A stretch of DNA of 64,000 bases, taken from positions 57,073-121,072 of the forward strand of contig NZ_QRVG01000004.1 in the NCBI RefSeq assembly GCF_003459245.1. Direction: 5' to 3'. Each line of letters begins with the position of its first letter. Within the stretch, counting starts at the first letter, position 1. The DNA comes from Collinsella sp. AF23-2. Its GTDB lineage: Bacteria > Actinomycetota > Coriobacteriia > Coriobacteriales > Coriobacteriaceae. Shown one piece after another: positions 1 through 6,990 of the stretch. The notes beneath the pieces are model-generated. The model did no database searches. It was not told the DNA's origin and worked only from the letters and a program-made list of their open reading frames with translations. The position numbers and the translations under genes were made by a program.

Positions 1-63
1 CAATCGCGCCGTATTTTCTTCTGCCCGATTTGCGGTCGCAAGCTGACGAAGGAGGACGAATGA
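1..63 (+). CDS. C-terminal end of a small zinc-ribbon phage protein (partial)
   Basis: Frame 1 is open from the window edge and ends with TGA at 61-63. The visible tail reads FFCPICGRKLTKEDE, a CxxC knuckle followed by a short basic and acidic end. It closely resembles the end of the protein at 1139-1393 (NFCPKCGKRV), so both probably belong to one family of small zinc-ribbon proteins. The stop overlaps the start of the next gene as ATGA, which indicates translational coupling. The function is unknown. Confidence 0.6.
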   Translation, partial: QSRRIFFCPICGRKLTKEDE

Positions 64-290
64 CGGCTAAGGCATCGACCCGGTACAAGGTGAGTAAGAA
101 GGTTATCAAGCGCTACCTAGCCGACCATGACCTCACGCAGAAACAGTTGGCACAGATGGCGGGTATCACGCCCAGTGCGCTTAGCGCCCTCATTCGTTGC
201 CAGCGTGACATGCGCGTGGGCAACTTGTTCGCGCTCGCCGACGCGATGCGTATGGATCCGCGTGACCTTGTTGAGAAGGTGGACGAATGA
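60..290 (+). CDS. XRE-family helix-turn-helix protein
   Basis: 76 residues if the ATG at 60 is used; it follows a GGAGG ribosome-binding site at 51-55 and overlaps the previous stop, so it is preferred over an in-frame upstream start at 30. Residues about 19-70 form a Cro/C1-type HTH with DHDLTQKQLAQMAGITPSAL as helices 1-3. The protein is little more than the DNA-binding domain, so it could be a Cro-like regulator or a transcription accessory factor. It lies in an operon-like chain with the next gene (overlap ATGA at 287-290). No operator could be assigned. Confidence 0.8.
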   Translation: MTAKASTRYKVSKKVIKRYLADHDLTQKQLAQMAGITPSALSALIRCQRDMRVGNLFALADAMRMDPRDLVEKVDE

Positions 291-502
291 GCTACGAGAT
301 AACCGAAGAAGCCCAGATAGCCGCCGACTACACAAAAGCCGTTAGCAGGCTGGTTGAGGATCGCGAGGAGTGGATTGACTCGTATCACCCGGAGTACGAG
401 AAGATGCCACGCGAACTAAGCAGGACGAACGTTCTGAACAGCATCCGTTCGGCGCGTGTGTTGCTGCTCAGGCTCTACAAGATGGTGGAGGTAGATGAAT
501 GA
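287..502 (+). CDS. Small hypothetical phage protein
   Basis: 71 residues, start overlapping the HTH gene stop by ATGA. The sequence is charged and predicted largely helical (YEITEEAQIAADYTKAVSRL at the N-terminus, then a Leu/Arg-rich segment near residue 60). I do not recognise a family. Its position in the coupled chain of small early genes suggests an accessory or host-takeover role, which is inference only. Confidence 0.6.
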   Translation: MSYEITEEAQIAADYTKAVSRLVEDREEWIDSYHPEYEKMPRELSRTNVLNSIRSARVLLLRLYKMVEVDE

Positions 503-546
503 TTACCGATGAAGAACGCCGCAATGTAGCGGCGAAGGAGGTCTAG
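499..546 (+). CDS. 15-residue remnant or leader ORF
   Basis: ATG at 499 overlaps the previous stop; the peptide begins MITDEERRNVAAKEV and stops at 546. Its start resembles the N-terminus of the ORF at 1045 (DEERREIAENLRRE), so it may be a decayed copy of the same N-terminal module. Its last codons overlap the GGAGG ribosome-binding site of the next gene, so it could also act only to couple translation. Confidence 0.3.
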   Translation: MITDEERRNVAAKEV

Positions 547-548
547 CC

Positions 549-1058
549 ATGGCATACAGCGACTACGGCGCGTTCGTGTACCTAAACGGCGAGCGCAGAA
601 CCGACAAGGAGGACGTAGGCGTATGCGACACCGACGAGGCTTCATTGCCTACTGGACTTCGCATATACGCGAACATCATGAAACACTCTGGCGGCTGCGA
701 GTGGTTCGAGTTCTCGCACCACGGAGTCATGGGAGACGGCAACGTCCGCGTCGGGTGCTACAAGCAGTATTGGCCAGAGGTCTACGAGTGGGAGGACGGC
801 AAGGATAAGCCGACCAAATACACGTTCGATGACCTTTCCCGCAAGTTCGGGTGGGACGATTACGAGGAGTACGACAACACGAGGTACGCCGCCGACAAGT
901 ACGACAAGGAGTTCGACTTTTTGGGATGGCACTTCCACTTCTGGGGCGACGATAACGGCGGTACTCCGAGGTACGGAGCGACCATGAGCCGCGACGGAGA
1001 GATCTGGGAGTGCGACTACGACTGTATGTTCGGAGCTGGTTTTGATGACATTCACTAG
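549..1058 (+). CDS. Hypothetical phage protein, aromatic and acidic
   Basis: 169 residues starting at an ATG with AAGGAGG upstream (536-542). It is rich in Trp, Tyr, Asp and Glu, with clusters such as GWDDYEEYDNTRY and LGWHFHFWGDDNGG, and has an estimated acidic charge. No signal peptide, membrane segment or catalytic motif is visible. I do not recognise a family. It sits among early genes; strongly acidic early phage proteins are sometimes DNA mimics, but nothing here proves that. Confidence 0.6.
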   Translation: MAYSDYGAFVYLNGERRTDKEDVGVCDTDEASLPTGLRIYANIMKHSGGCEWFEFSHHGVMGDGNVRVGCYKQYWPEVYEWEDGKDKPTKYTFDDLSRKFGWDDYEEYDNTRYAADKYDKEFDFLGWHFHFWGDDNGGTPRYGATMSRDGEIWECDYDCMFGAGFDDIH

Positions 1059-1152
1059 CGACGAAGAGCGCCGCGAGATAGCCGAGAATCTGCGCCGCGA
1101 GATCCTATACACGCGCGGGTCACTGGGGCGATTGGTGGATGCGTCTCCATGA
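1045..1152 (+). pseudogene. N-terminal fragment of a split zinc-ribbon gene
   Basis: ATG at 1045 lies inside the end of the previous gene and encodes 35 residues beginning MTFTSDEERREIAENLRREI before a TGA at 1150-1152. The overlapping frame used by the gene at 1139 is open upstream of its ATG and reads GHWGDWWMRLHEAVTG, which looks like protein sequence. Together the two frames look like one gene interrupted by a frameshift between about 1095 and 1115. A programmed shift or a sequencing error are alternatives. Confidence 0.45.
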
Positions 1153-1393
1153 GGCCGTGACTGGCTCTGAGGACTTCCCGTGTCCCCAAGAGACCATGGC
1201 TGCAATCGCCGACCTAATCGACCGCGGCGAGTGCGAGAACGTCTACGACGAGAACGAAATGGGAGCCTGCGACAACGGCTTCGAGTGCTCGGTCTGCGGA
1301 TGCAGGGTCGAGGACGAGGAGCACTACCACGTGAGCGGAGAGTGGAACTTCTGTCCCAAATGCGGCAAGAGAGTGCGGCCGAAAAATGAGTGA
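1139..1393 (+). CDS. Small zinc-ribbon phage protein (C-terminal part of split gene)
   Basis: 84 residues as annotated from ATG 1139, but the frame is open further upstream. The C-terminal half carries CSVCGC at about residues 45-50 and CPKCGK at about 73-78, a four-cysteine zinc ribbon. The middle contains ETMAAIADLIDRGE, a helix seen before the ribbon. The likely N-terminal part is in another frame at 1045-1152. Function unknown; small zinc-ribbon proteins of this type recur in early regions of this prophage (also at 1-63 and 2257-2430). Confidence 0.55.
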   Translation: MRLHEAVTGSEDFPCPQETMAAIADLIDRGECENVYDENEMGACDNGFECSVCGCRVEDEEHYHVSGEWNFCPKCGKRVRPKNE

Positions 1394-1631
1394 CGTCTAC
1401 AAGCTGACGCAGAAGAGCGTCTGGACAAACAATATCGGCAGGCACACCACCTGGTATCTGCTGGATGAGCACAAGATGGGCTATTACATCGACTACATCG
1501 AGTGGACGGTGCAGCGAGGCTGGGGGCTTCTCAGGCTAGATTCCGAGTGCATGGCCTTCCGCTACAACGGCAAGAAGGGTTGCGTGACCAGCTGGAGCGA
1601 AGTCGATACCGTTCTCGGCATGGGACCGTAA
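1386..1631 (+). CDS. Hypothetical phage protein, possibly shortened by a nonsense codon
   Basis: 81 residues, ATG overlapping the previous gene. The protein is Trp/Tyr-rich and unrecognised. After the TAA at 1629-1631 the same frame stays open for 17 further codons (1632-1682, EAFETICEHLGIKVRYL) before TAG at 1683. That extension has natural-looking protein composition and directly continues the sequence, so the TAA may be a recent nonsense mutation (for example from GAA). Confidence 0.5.
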   Translation: MSDVYKLTQKSVWTNNIGRHTTWYLLDEHKMGYYIDYIEWTVQRGWGLLRLDSECMAFRYNGKKGCVTSWSEVDTVLGMGP

Positions 1632-1703
1632 GAGGCATTCGAGACCATCTGCGAGCACCTCGGGATTAAGGTGAGATACCTCTAGCTGGAAAGGCCGGAA
1701 CAA

Positions 1704-1799
1704 TTGAATAGCAAGGGAAGGACGGTCGTGTATATGGCGACCGTCCTTTTTTCAATCGCCGCGATAATCGCGGTCTGTCTTTACGGAGAAATGAAATGA
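1704..1799 (+). CDS. Very small single-pass membrane peptide
   Basis: A TTG at 1704, preceded by GGAAAGG at 1688-1694, opens a 31-codon frame; an internal ATG at 1734 is an alternative start. The peptide contains a hydrophobic stretch MATVLFSIAAIIAVCLYG typical of one membrane span. The stop (1797-1799) overlaps the dUTPase start at 1796, the same coupling used throughout this region. The hairpin at 1718-1747 followed by six T residues overlaps this frame, so a terminator reading competes with the coding reading. Confidence 0.4.
   Translation: MNSKGRTVVYMATVLFSIAAIIAVCLYGEMK
1718..1752 (+). terminator. Possible Rho-independent terminator upstream of phage dUTPase
   Basis: AGGACGGTCG pairs with CGACCGTCCT around a short loop and is followed by a run of T residues. 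The structure is textbook, but it lies inside the small membrane-peptide frame at 1704-1799 and the next gene is tightly spaced, so it may be an attenuator or a chance palindrome. Confidence 0.45.
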
Positions 1800-2257
1800 A
1801 TCCCAAAGGACCTAATCTCAAGGTCGTGCCGATCATGCTTGACGGCGATGACCTTTTGCCGAAGTACGCCCACGGCGTGGAAGACGCCGGGTGCGACCTC
1901 AAAGCGAACATTCCCAACCCAATTACCATCGAGCCTTGGAAATCGGTTTGGGTCGGCACGGGAGTTCATCTGGCGATGCCGGAGGGCATGTTCGCGCTCC
2001 AGGCACCTCGCTCGGGACTCAGCTGCAACCATGGCATCACGCTCGCAAATGCGCCGGGAATCATCGACCCCGGCTATCGCGGCGAGATTCGCTGCAAGCT
2101 GGTGAACCTGAGCGATGAGCCCTACACGGTCTACCCGCTGGAGCGAATCGCCCAGCTGGTGTTCCTGCCGTTCGTCAATGCCGTGTTTACAACGTACGAC
2201 AGCCTGCCGGAAAGCTCTCGCGGCGAGGACGGCTACGGTAGCACGGGGGCGATGTGA
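1796..2257 (+). CDS. dut: Phage deoxyuridine 5'-triphosphate nucleotidohydrolase
   Basis: 153 residues, the usual size of a homotrimeric dUTPase, which hydrolyses dUTP to dUMP and pyrophosphate and keeps uracil out of DNA. All five family motifs are present in order: AGCDLKA, PRSGLS, GIIDPGYRGEI with the catalytic Asp, RIAQLVF, and the C-terminal RGEDGYGSTG arm that closes over the active site. It starts with ATG overlapping the upstream small ORF and ends by overlapping the next. A second, clearly different dUTPase of the host is at 52775-53218, so this copy is a phage-borne nucleotide-pool enzyme, not a duplication. Confidence 0.96.
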   Translation: MNPKGPNLKVVPIMLDGDDLLPKYAHGVEDAGCDLKANIPNPITIEPWKSVWVGTGVHLAMPEGMFALQAPRSGLSCNHGITLANAPGIIDPGYRGEIRCKLVNLSDEPYTVYPLERIAQLVFLPFVNAVFTTYDSLPESSRGEDGYGSTGAM

Positions 2258-2430
2258 TGGCAGATCAGGTGGGGAAGCGCTGCGCCACGTGCAGGTTCGC
2301 AAAGAACCCGCACACGACCAAGAGCACCGTGGTCGAGGTCAAGTACCTGACGTGCTGGCACAACCTGCCGCACGAGTGCCAACCGTGGAACAGGTGCAAT
2401 TTCTGGGAGTCGAAGGAGGTCGAGCGATGA
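2257..2430 (+). CDS. Small Cys-rich, probable zinc-binding protein
   Basis: 57 residues beginning at the ATG that overlaps the dUTPase stop. It has CATC near residue 9, then single Cys residues in LTCWHNLPHEC and NRCNFW, giving a C-x2-C ... C ... C ... C pattern that could hold one zinc ion. The frame ends with TGA at 2428-2430, overlapping the next ATG at 2427. The codon spacing and tight coupling on both sides support a real gene. Function unknown. Confidence 0.6.
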   Translation: MADQVGKRCATCRFAKNPHTTKSTVVEVKYLTCWHNLPHECQPWNRCNFWESKEVER

Positions 2431-2618
2431 ACGGCGTCGACAAGCTAGTCCAGAAGAAACTGATGGAAGCCGCACGCGCGGTCGTTTTCTTGGAGGGAAT
2501 GAGCACGTGGCTTTGGACGAAGGTCGGTCCCGATCTCGCCGATGAAGCCGTTGTCGAGTTCGAGAGGCGCGTCTCCGCGATAGCCGAGTGTTTCGGTCTG
2601 GACAGGGAGAACCGCTGA
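2427..2618 (+). CDS. Small hypothetical phage protein
   Basis: 63 residues from an ATG preceded by GGAGGTCGAGCG and overlapping the previous stop. The open frame extends far upstream, but the overlap and ribosome-binding site favour this start. The sequence is a simple helical protein (LVQKKLMEAARAVVFLEGMS). No family recognised. Confidence 0.55.
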   Translation: MNGVDKLVQKKLMEAARAVVFLEGMSTWLWTKVGPDLADEAVVEFERRVSAIAECFGLDRENR

Positions 2619-2968
2619 TGTGCCAAGTGATGGGAATCGATATGACTGAAAACGAGATAACGCTGACGAGGGATGCCGGGTGTCCCGAGCACTACAGAGG
2701 TGATGGGTTCATCACGTGCTCCCGTGCCATGAAGTCGGCGCTCGCCATGTGGCCTGCCGCCATGGTGCTGTGCAGCACGATGTCCATCTGGTGGTGGTGC
2801 TGCGCATTCAAGTACATGTGGAGGTGCATGGTCAAGGGCAAGACGCTCGAGTACATCGACAAGGCAATCGACTGTCTGTACAGGCTGCGCAAGGAGATCA
2901 AGCCGTGCGTGAAGTCGCAGATGAAGGCCGACCGCATTATCGTCGGCAAGAGCGTTGAAGACCGATGA
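2618..2968 (+). CDS. Hypothetical phage protein with Trp/Cys/Met-rich middle
   Basis: 116 residues; the ATG at 2618 overlaps the preceding TGA and is preferred over an upstream in-frame start at 2588. Cysteines near the N-terminus (AGCPEHY, ITCSRAM) precede an unusual Trp/Cys-rich stretch SIWWWCCAFKYMWRCM. The C-terminal half is helical and basic with EYIDKAIDCLYRLRKEIK. The middle could be a short membrane-associated segment or a metal site. No known family recognised. Confidence 0.5.
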   Translation: MCQVMGIDMTENEITLTRDAGCPEHYRGDGFITCSRAMKSALAMWPAAMVLCSTMSIWWWCCAFKYMWRCMVKGKTLEYIDKAIDCLYRLRKEIKPCVKSQMKADRIIVGKSVEDR

Positions 2969-2999
2969 GCTCGCAAAAGAGAGGGAAAGGACAAGACAG

Positions 3000-3260
3000 A
3001 TGGCAGGACATGAGACCGTGCGCTCGACCGACCTGAGCGCACTCCAGGGCATCTTCTTCGAGGAGCTGGACAACTTGATGTCGCTCGACATCAGCGGCGA
3101 TGACGAGGCGATCGAGCGCGAGATCAACCGCGCGAAGGCGGTGTCCGATGTGGGCGCACGCGCCATCGAGAACGCGAACACCGCCGTGGTCATCATCCGC
3201 GCACGCTCCGAGATGGCCGGCGCGAAGCTCGCGAGCGTCCCCGCGATGCTGAAGGCCTAA
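3000..3260 (+). CDS. Conserved-type early phage protein, helical
   Basis: 86 residues from the ATG at 3000, which has AAAGGA about 8 bases upstream; a TTG at 2955 would add 15 residues. The protein contains LFF-type helix then ISGDDEAIEREINRAKAVSD, an acidic/basic helical repeat resembling small phage proteins of unknown function that precede replication genes. No catalytic motif is seen. It is followed after 5 bases by the HNH gene. Confidence 0.6.
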   Translation: MAGHETVRSTDLSALQGIFFEELDNLMSLDISGDDEAIEREINRAKAVSDVGARAIENANTAVVIIRARSEMAGAKLASVPAMLKA

Positions 3261-3265
3261 AGACG

Positions 3266-4285
3266 ATGAGCAGGGTCATGACGAAGGCGGAACATGCGTG
3301 GCTTCTCGACATGGCTCCGCGATTCCGCTCATGGGACGATCTTCTCGCCTCGTTCGAGTGTGCTTTCGGCTACCGACCGAAGCGCGAGACGGCACAGAGC
3401 TATACGTCCAGGCACGGCGTGAAGCTGATGAGCACCACCGTCCGCTGGCTGGAGCATCCGGAGTTTGACGAGTTCCTGCGTGAATTCGTTCCCGGTCACA
3501 GCCAGGGCGAGATCATCGACGAGTTCGATAAAAGGTTCGATATAAGGTTGAGGGTTACCCAGCTCAAAGACCGCGAGGCGACGCTGGGCCTGAAGCAGGG
3601 CACGTTTGGAGGCAGGTTCGCGCCGGGCACCGTTCCGCCCAACAAGGGCAAGAAGCTGACCGACTACGTCAAGGACGAGGCGAAGCTTGCGAACATCCGC
3701 AGGTGCCAGTTCAAGAAGGGCGAGGAAGTCCACAACGAGTGTCCCATAGGAACCGAGCGCGTGAGCAGGGACGGGTATATCGAGGTCAAGGTGCCCAAGG
3801 AGGATGCCGACGACCGCCCCCACGGATGGTGGAAGCCGAAGCACCGGCTCATTTGGGAGCAGGTCAACGGTCGAAAGCTCCAGAAGGGCGAGAGCGTCAT
3901 GTTCGGAGACCGCGACATGACGAACTTCGACCCCGAGAACCTCGTGATGGTCACGCAGGCGCAGCGGCTTTTCATCAACAGGCACAACATTCCCTACCAC
4001 GATGCCGAGTCGCTGCGCACCGCCGTCTCCATGGCGAAGCTGAACGAGGCGATCGTGACCGCCGAGCTGAGGCCGCGCAAGTGCCCGTGTTGCGGCAAGA
4101 CATACAGGCCGCAGTACAAGGCGCAGCGCACCTGCCGCGAGTGCCTGGACTCGGGGCGCAAGGCTAAACGCAGCTACGGCATCGCCGTGTGCGCGAAATG
4201 CGGTGCGACATTCGAGAAGCTGAGCGTGCGGGGGAAGTATTGCCCAAAGTGCAGGAAGAGGAAATTCAGAAAGGAGAAGAGCTGA
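3266..4285 (+). CDS. HNH endonuclease with two C-terminal zinc ribbons
   Basis: 339 residues. Residues 1-120 hold two HTH-like segments (WLLDMAPRFRSWDDLLASFE and DEFLREFVPGHSQGEIIDEF), typical of phage HNH proteins that recognise DNA. Residues about 185-230 contain the HNH core: KHRLIWEQVNG, then FGDRDMTNFDPENLVMVT. Two four-cysteine ribbons end the protein (CPCCGK ... CREC near 272-294 and CAKCG ... CPKC near 311-330). This architecture fits free-standing homing-type or phage HNH nucleases. It overlaps the primase-helicase start by TGATG. The biological target is unknown. Confidence 0.85.
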   Translation: MSRVMTKAEHAWLLDMAPRFRSWDDLLASFECAFGYRPKRETAQSYTSRHGVKLMSTTVRWLEHPEFDEFLREFVPGHSQGEIIDEFDKRFDIRLRVTQLKDREATLGLKQGTFGGRFAPGTVPPNKGKKLTDYVKDEAKLANIRRCQFKKGEEVHNECPIGTERVSRDGYIEVKVPKEDADDRPHGWWKPKHRLIWEQVNGRKLQKGESVMFGDRDMTNFDPENLVMVTQAQRLFINRHNIPYHDAESLRTAVSMAKLNEAIVTAELRPRKCPCCGKTYRPQYKAQRTCRECLDSGRKAKRSYGIAVCAKCGATFEKLSVRGKYCPKCRKRKFRKEKS

Positions 4286-6594
4286 TGGAAGACCATAGCG
4301 ACCTTCTGGACGCGCTCTCGGCAATCGACCCGTCCACGTTGAACTACCAGGAATGGCTGGACGTCGGCATGGCGCTCCATGAGAGCGGGCTTCCGCTCGA
4401 TGCCTGGGACGAGTGGAGCCGCAGGGACGCCGGCAGGTACCACGAGGGCGAGTGCGAGCGCAAATGGCGCGGATTCGGCTCGGGGCAGACCAGGGTCAAG
4501 TCGGGCACGCTCGCGAAGATGGCGACCGAGCGCGGATGGGTCCCCCCGCGCATGTCCCAGGGAATGGGCGAGGCGCTGTCGTGGGACGGCGAGATCTCGA
4601 CCGCGCTCATCGACCCGTCATGGGTGGAGCCGGTCGAGCTGCCCGAGACCGACAAGGCAGGTCCCGAGGAGCTTGTCGAGTATCTCGGCCACCTGTTCGA
4701 CGAGGATGATGTGGTCGGCTACGTGTGCGAGAGCTGGGACCGCGAGGGCAAGTGGCTCCCCAAGTCCAAGGGCTGCTACTCGCGCACCGCCGGCGAGCTG
4801 ATGCGCGAGCTGAAGAAGTACGGCTCCATCGAGCAGGCCCTGGGCTCATACGACGACCGCGCCGGCGCATGGATCCGCATCAACCCGCTCGACGGCAAGG
4901 GCGTGGGCAACGCGAACGTCTCCGAGTTCAAGTACGCGCTGGTCGAGTCCGACACGCTGCCCAAGGAGAAGCAGCTGGCGCTCATGCAGGAGCTTCAGCT
5001 GCCGTGCGCCGCAATCGTCGATTCCGGAAAGAAGAGCCTGCACGCCGTGGTGAAGGTCGACGCCCGCGATTACAACGAGTACCGCGACCGCGTCATGCGC
5101 CTGTACGACGTTTGCCGCAAGAACGGTCTCGACCCCGACACCCAGAACAAGAACCCGAGCCGCCTGTCGAGGATGCCCGGTGCCATGCGCTCGGGCGAGC
5201 GGCAGCGCCTCGTGAGCGGACCGTGCGGCAAGGCGTCGTGGGCCGAGTGGTGGGACTGGATGCAGGAGACGACCGACGACCTGCCCGACCCCGAGAACCT
5301 GGCATCCGAGTGGGAGAACATGCCAGAGCTCGCGCCTCCGCTCATCGACGGAGTGCTGCGCCAAGGCCACAAGATGCTTATCGCGGGGCCGTCCAAGGCG
5401 GGCAAGTCGTTCGCGCTCATCGAGCTGTGCGTGTCGCTCGCCGAGGGAAAGCCGTGGTTCGGCTGGGAGTGCGCGCAGGGGAGGGTGCTCTACGTCAACC
5501 TCGAGCTCGATTCCGCGAGCTGCCTCCATCGTTTTAAAGACGTGTACAGGGCGCTCGGTTACGCGCCCGAGAACGTCGGCAACATCGACATCTGGAACCT
5601 GCGAGGGCGCTCCGTCCCCATGGACAGGCTGGCGCCGTCGCTCATCCGCCGGGCGCTCAAGACGCGCCCCATCGCCGTGGTGATCGACCCCATCTACAAG
5701 GTCATCACGGGAGACGAGAACAGCGCCGACCAGATGGCGGCGTTCTGCAACCAGTTCGACAAGGTCGCCCAGCAGGTCGGGTGCGCCGTCATCTACTGCC
5801 ACCACCACTCCAAGGGCCTGCAGGGACAGAAGCGCTCGATGGACCGCGCGTCCGGCTCCGGCGTGTTCGCGCGAGACCCGGACGCGCTGCTGGACATGAC
5901 CGCGCTCGAGCTGACGGACGAGTGCACCAAGGCGCACTACGACTGGCGCAGGCAGCACGCGATCTGGGATGCTTTCGACAGGTTTTTGCCGGAATGGCGC
6001 TCGGATGAGAAGTTCGTCGGCATCGATTCCGCCGACGATCTGCAGAAGTGGGCGAACGAGTCGGCAAACGGCGCACCCATCGAGTTGCGCCGCGAGCTCG
6101 AATCCATCCACGAGGGCTTGCGGGAATCGTCGCGCGGATGGGCGGCGTGGCGCATCGAGGGCACGCTTCGCGAGTTCCGCAGCTTCAAGCCCAAGAACCT
6201 GTGGTTCGAGTATCCCGTTCATTTACCGGATGAGACGGGTGCCTTGGCGGACTTGAAATGCGAGGGCGAGTACGACCCGAGGGCGAGCCACTCGAAGGGT
6301 AGGGAGGCATCCCAGAAGACCTTCAAATCGGAGCAGCAGCAGAAGGTGAGCCTGATCCGTGAGGCAATGGGGCAGTGCGCCGAGGACGGGGTTGAACCGA
6401 CAAGGGTCAACGTGCTCGAGCGCATCGGCGAGGTCGAGTTCAGGGGCAAACCCTTTGACATGAGGGCGCTGAAATACGCAACTGGAAACAACGCAAAATG
6501 GAGTCCATTCCGAGTAAAGGAAGGCACCGATTTGCTCTATGACAAGAACAATCAGGCGCTTGATTTCGACGGTGAAATCGACCTTTCGAACTAG
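4285..6594 (+). CDS. Primase-helicase: PriCT-2 domain plus RepA-like AAA ATPase
   Basis: 769 residues from the ATG at 4285 (AAGGAG upstream, overlap with the HNH stop). Residues about 5-85 match a PriCT-2-like domain (YQEWLDVGMALHESG ... ECERKWRGF ... GTLAKMA). A central region with LHAVVKVDA and LSRMPGAMR resembles the primase part of phage replication proteins. Residues about 360-560 are a RecA/RepA-type ATPase with Walker A GPSKAGKS at about 368-375, Walker B IAVVIDPIYK, and a CHHHSKG motif. It would unwind and prime DNA at the phage origin; the iteron-like region directly downstream supports that. The C-terminal 150 residues are unassigned. Confidence 0.88.
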   Translation: MEDHSDLLDALSAIDPSTLNYQEWLDVGMALHESGLPLDAWDEWSRRDAGRYHEGECERKWRGFGSGQTRVKSGTLAKMATERGWVPPRMSQGMGEALSWDGEISTALIDPSWVEPVELPETDKAGPEELVEYLGHLFDEDDVVGYVCESWDREGKWLPKSKGCYSRTAGELMRELKKYGSIEQALGSYDDRAGAWIRINPLDGKGVGNANVSEFKYALVESDTLPKEKQLALMQELQLPCAAIVDSGKKSLHAVVKVDARDYNEYRDRVMRLYDVCRKNGLDPDTQNKNPSRLSRMPGAMRSGERQRLVSGPCGKASWAEWWDWMQETTDDLPDPENLASEWENMPELAPPLIDGVLRQGHKMLIAGPSKAGKSFALIELCVSLAEGKPWFGWECAQGRVLYVNLELDSASCLHRFKDVYRALGYAPENVGNIDIWNLRGRSVPMDRLAPSLIRRALKTRPIAVVIDPIYKVITGDENSADQMAAFCNQFDKVAQQVGCAVIYCHHHSKGLQGQKRSMDRASGSGVFARDPDALLDMTALELTDECTKAHYDWRRQHAIWDAFDRFLPEWRSDEKFVGIDSADDLQKWANESANGAPIELRRELESIHEGLRESSRGWAAWRIEGTLREFRSFKPKNLWFEYPVHLPDETGALADLKCEGEYDPRASHSKGREASQKTFKSEQQQKVSLIREAMGQCAEDGVEPTRVNVLERIGEVEFRGKPFDMRALKYATGNNAKWSPFRVKEGTDLLYDKNNQALDFDGEIDLSN

Positions 6595-6615
6595 GTTCTG
6601 ATTTATATAACCCAC

Positions 6616-6702
6616 GGGGTACAAACCCTAGGTATTACAGGTTTGTAGGGGTACAAAAACAGGGGTACAAACCTATTACTACGTAATAGGGGTTTGTACC
6701 CT
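6616..6702. repeat. Iteron-like repeats, candidate phage replication origin
   Basis: The motif GGGGTACAAA occurs at 6616-6625, 6648-6657 and 6662-6671, and inverted as TTTGTACCC at 6693-6701, with a further inverted half TTTGTA at 6642-6647. The block 6661-6702 is a near-perfect dyad centred on an AT-rich TATTACTACGTAATA. The stretch lies immediately after the primase-helicase gene and in an otherwise non-coding 273-base gap. Repeated, dyad-symmetric, AT-containing DNA next to a replication initiator is the usual layout of a phage origin. A transcriptional operator is the alternative. Confidence 0.6.
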
Positions 6703-6730
6703 ACACCCAAGGGTGAGTACAGACACGTGC

Positions 6731-6755
6731 GTGCGGGCTAAAGCCGCGCCCGCAC
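6731..6755. repeat. Perfect 8-bp stem hairpin downstream of iterons
   Basis: GTGCGGGC (6731-6738) pairs with GCCCGCAC (6748-6755) over a 9-base loop. No T run follows, so it is not a standard terminator. It may be part of the origin or a leader for the operon starting at 6868. Confidence 0.4.
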
Positions 6756-6867
6756 TCGTACGCGTGTGGCTAACGGTCTGTACACACCCCCGCGGTGTAA
6801 ACGGGAATTCCGCGTTTCGCCGCTTTTCAAATTTTTCGACAACTGAATCAAACGAGAGGGGTTCGCT

Positions 6868-6990
6868 ATGAAATTCGACCCATGGACATTCGTCGGCTAT
6901 CTGGTCGCGCTGGCATTGGTCGCGCTCGGGCTGCTGCTCATCCTGTGGGGCTGCCTCGCCGTGCTCGCGCAGATCAGGGGGCTGTGCTGA
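6868..6990 (+). CDS. Small single-pass membrane protein
   Basis: 40 residues, ATG with AGAGGGG upstream. It begins MKFDPWTF and then has a long hydrophobic helix (VALALVALGLLLILWGCLAVLA), followed by a short basic end. The stop overlaps the RusA start at 6990. Such tiny membrane proteins are common between phage replication genes; the function is unknown. Confidence 0.6.
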   Translation: MKFDPWTFVGYLVALALVALGLLLILWGCLAVLAQIRGLC

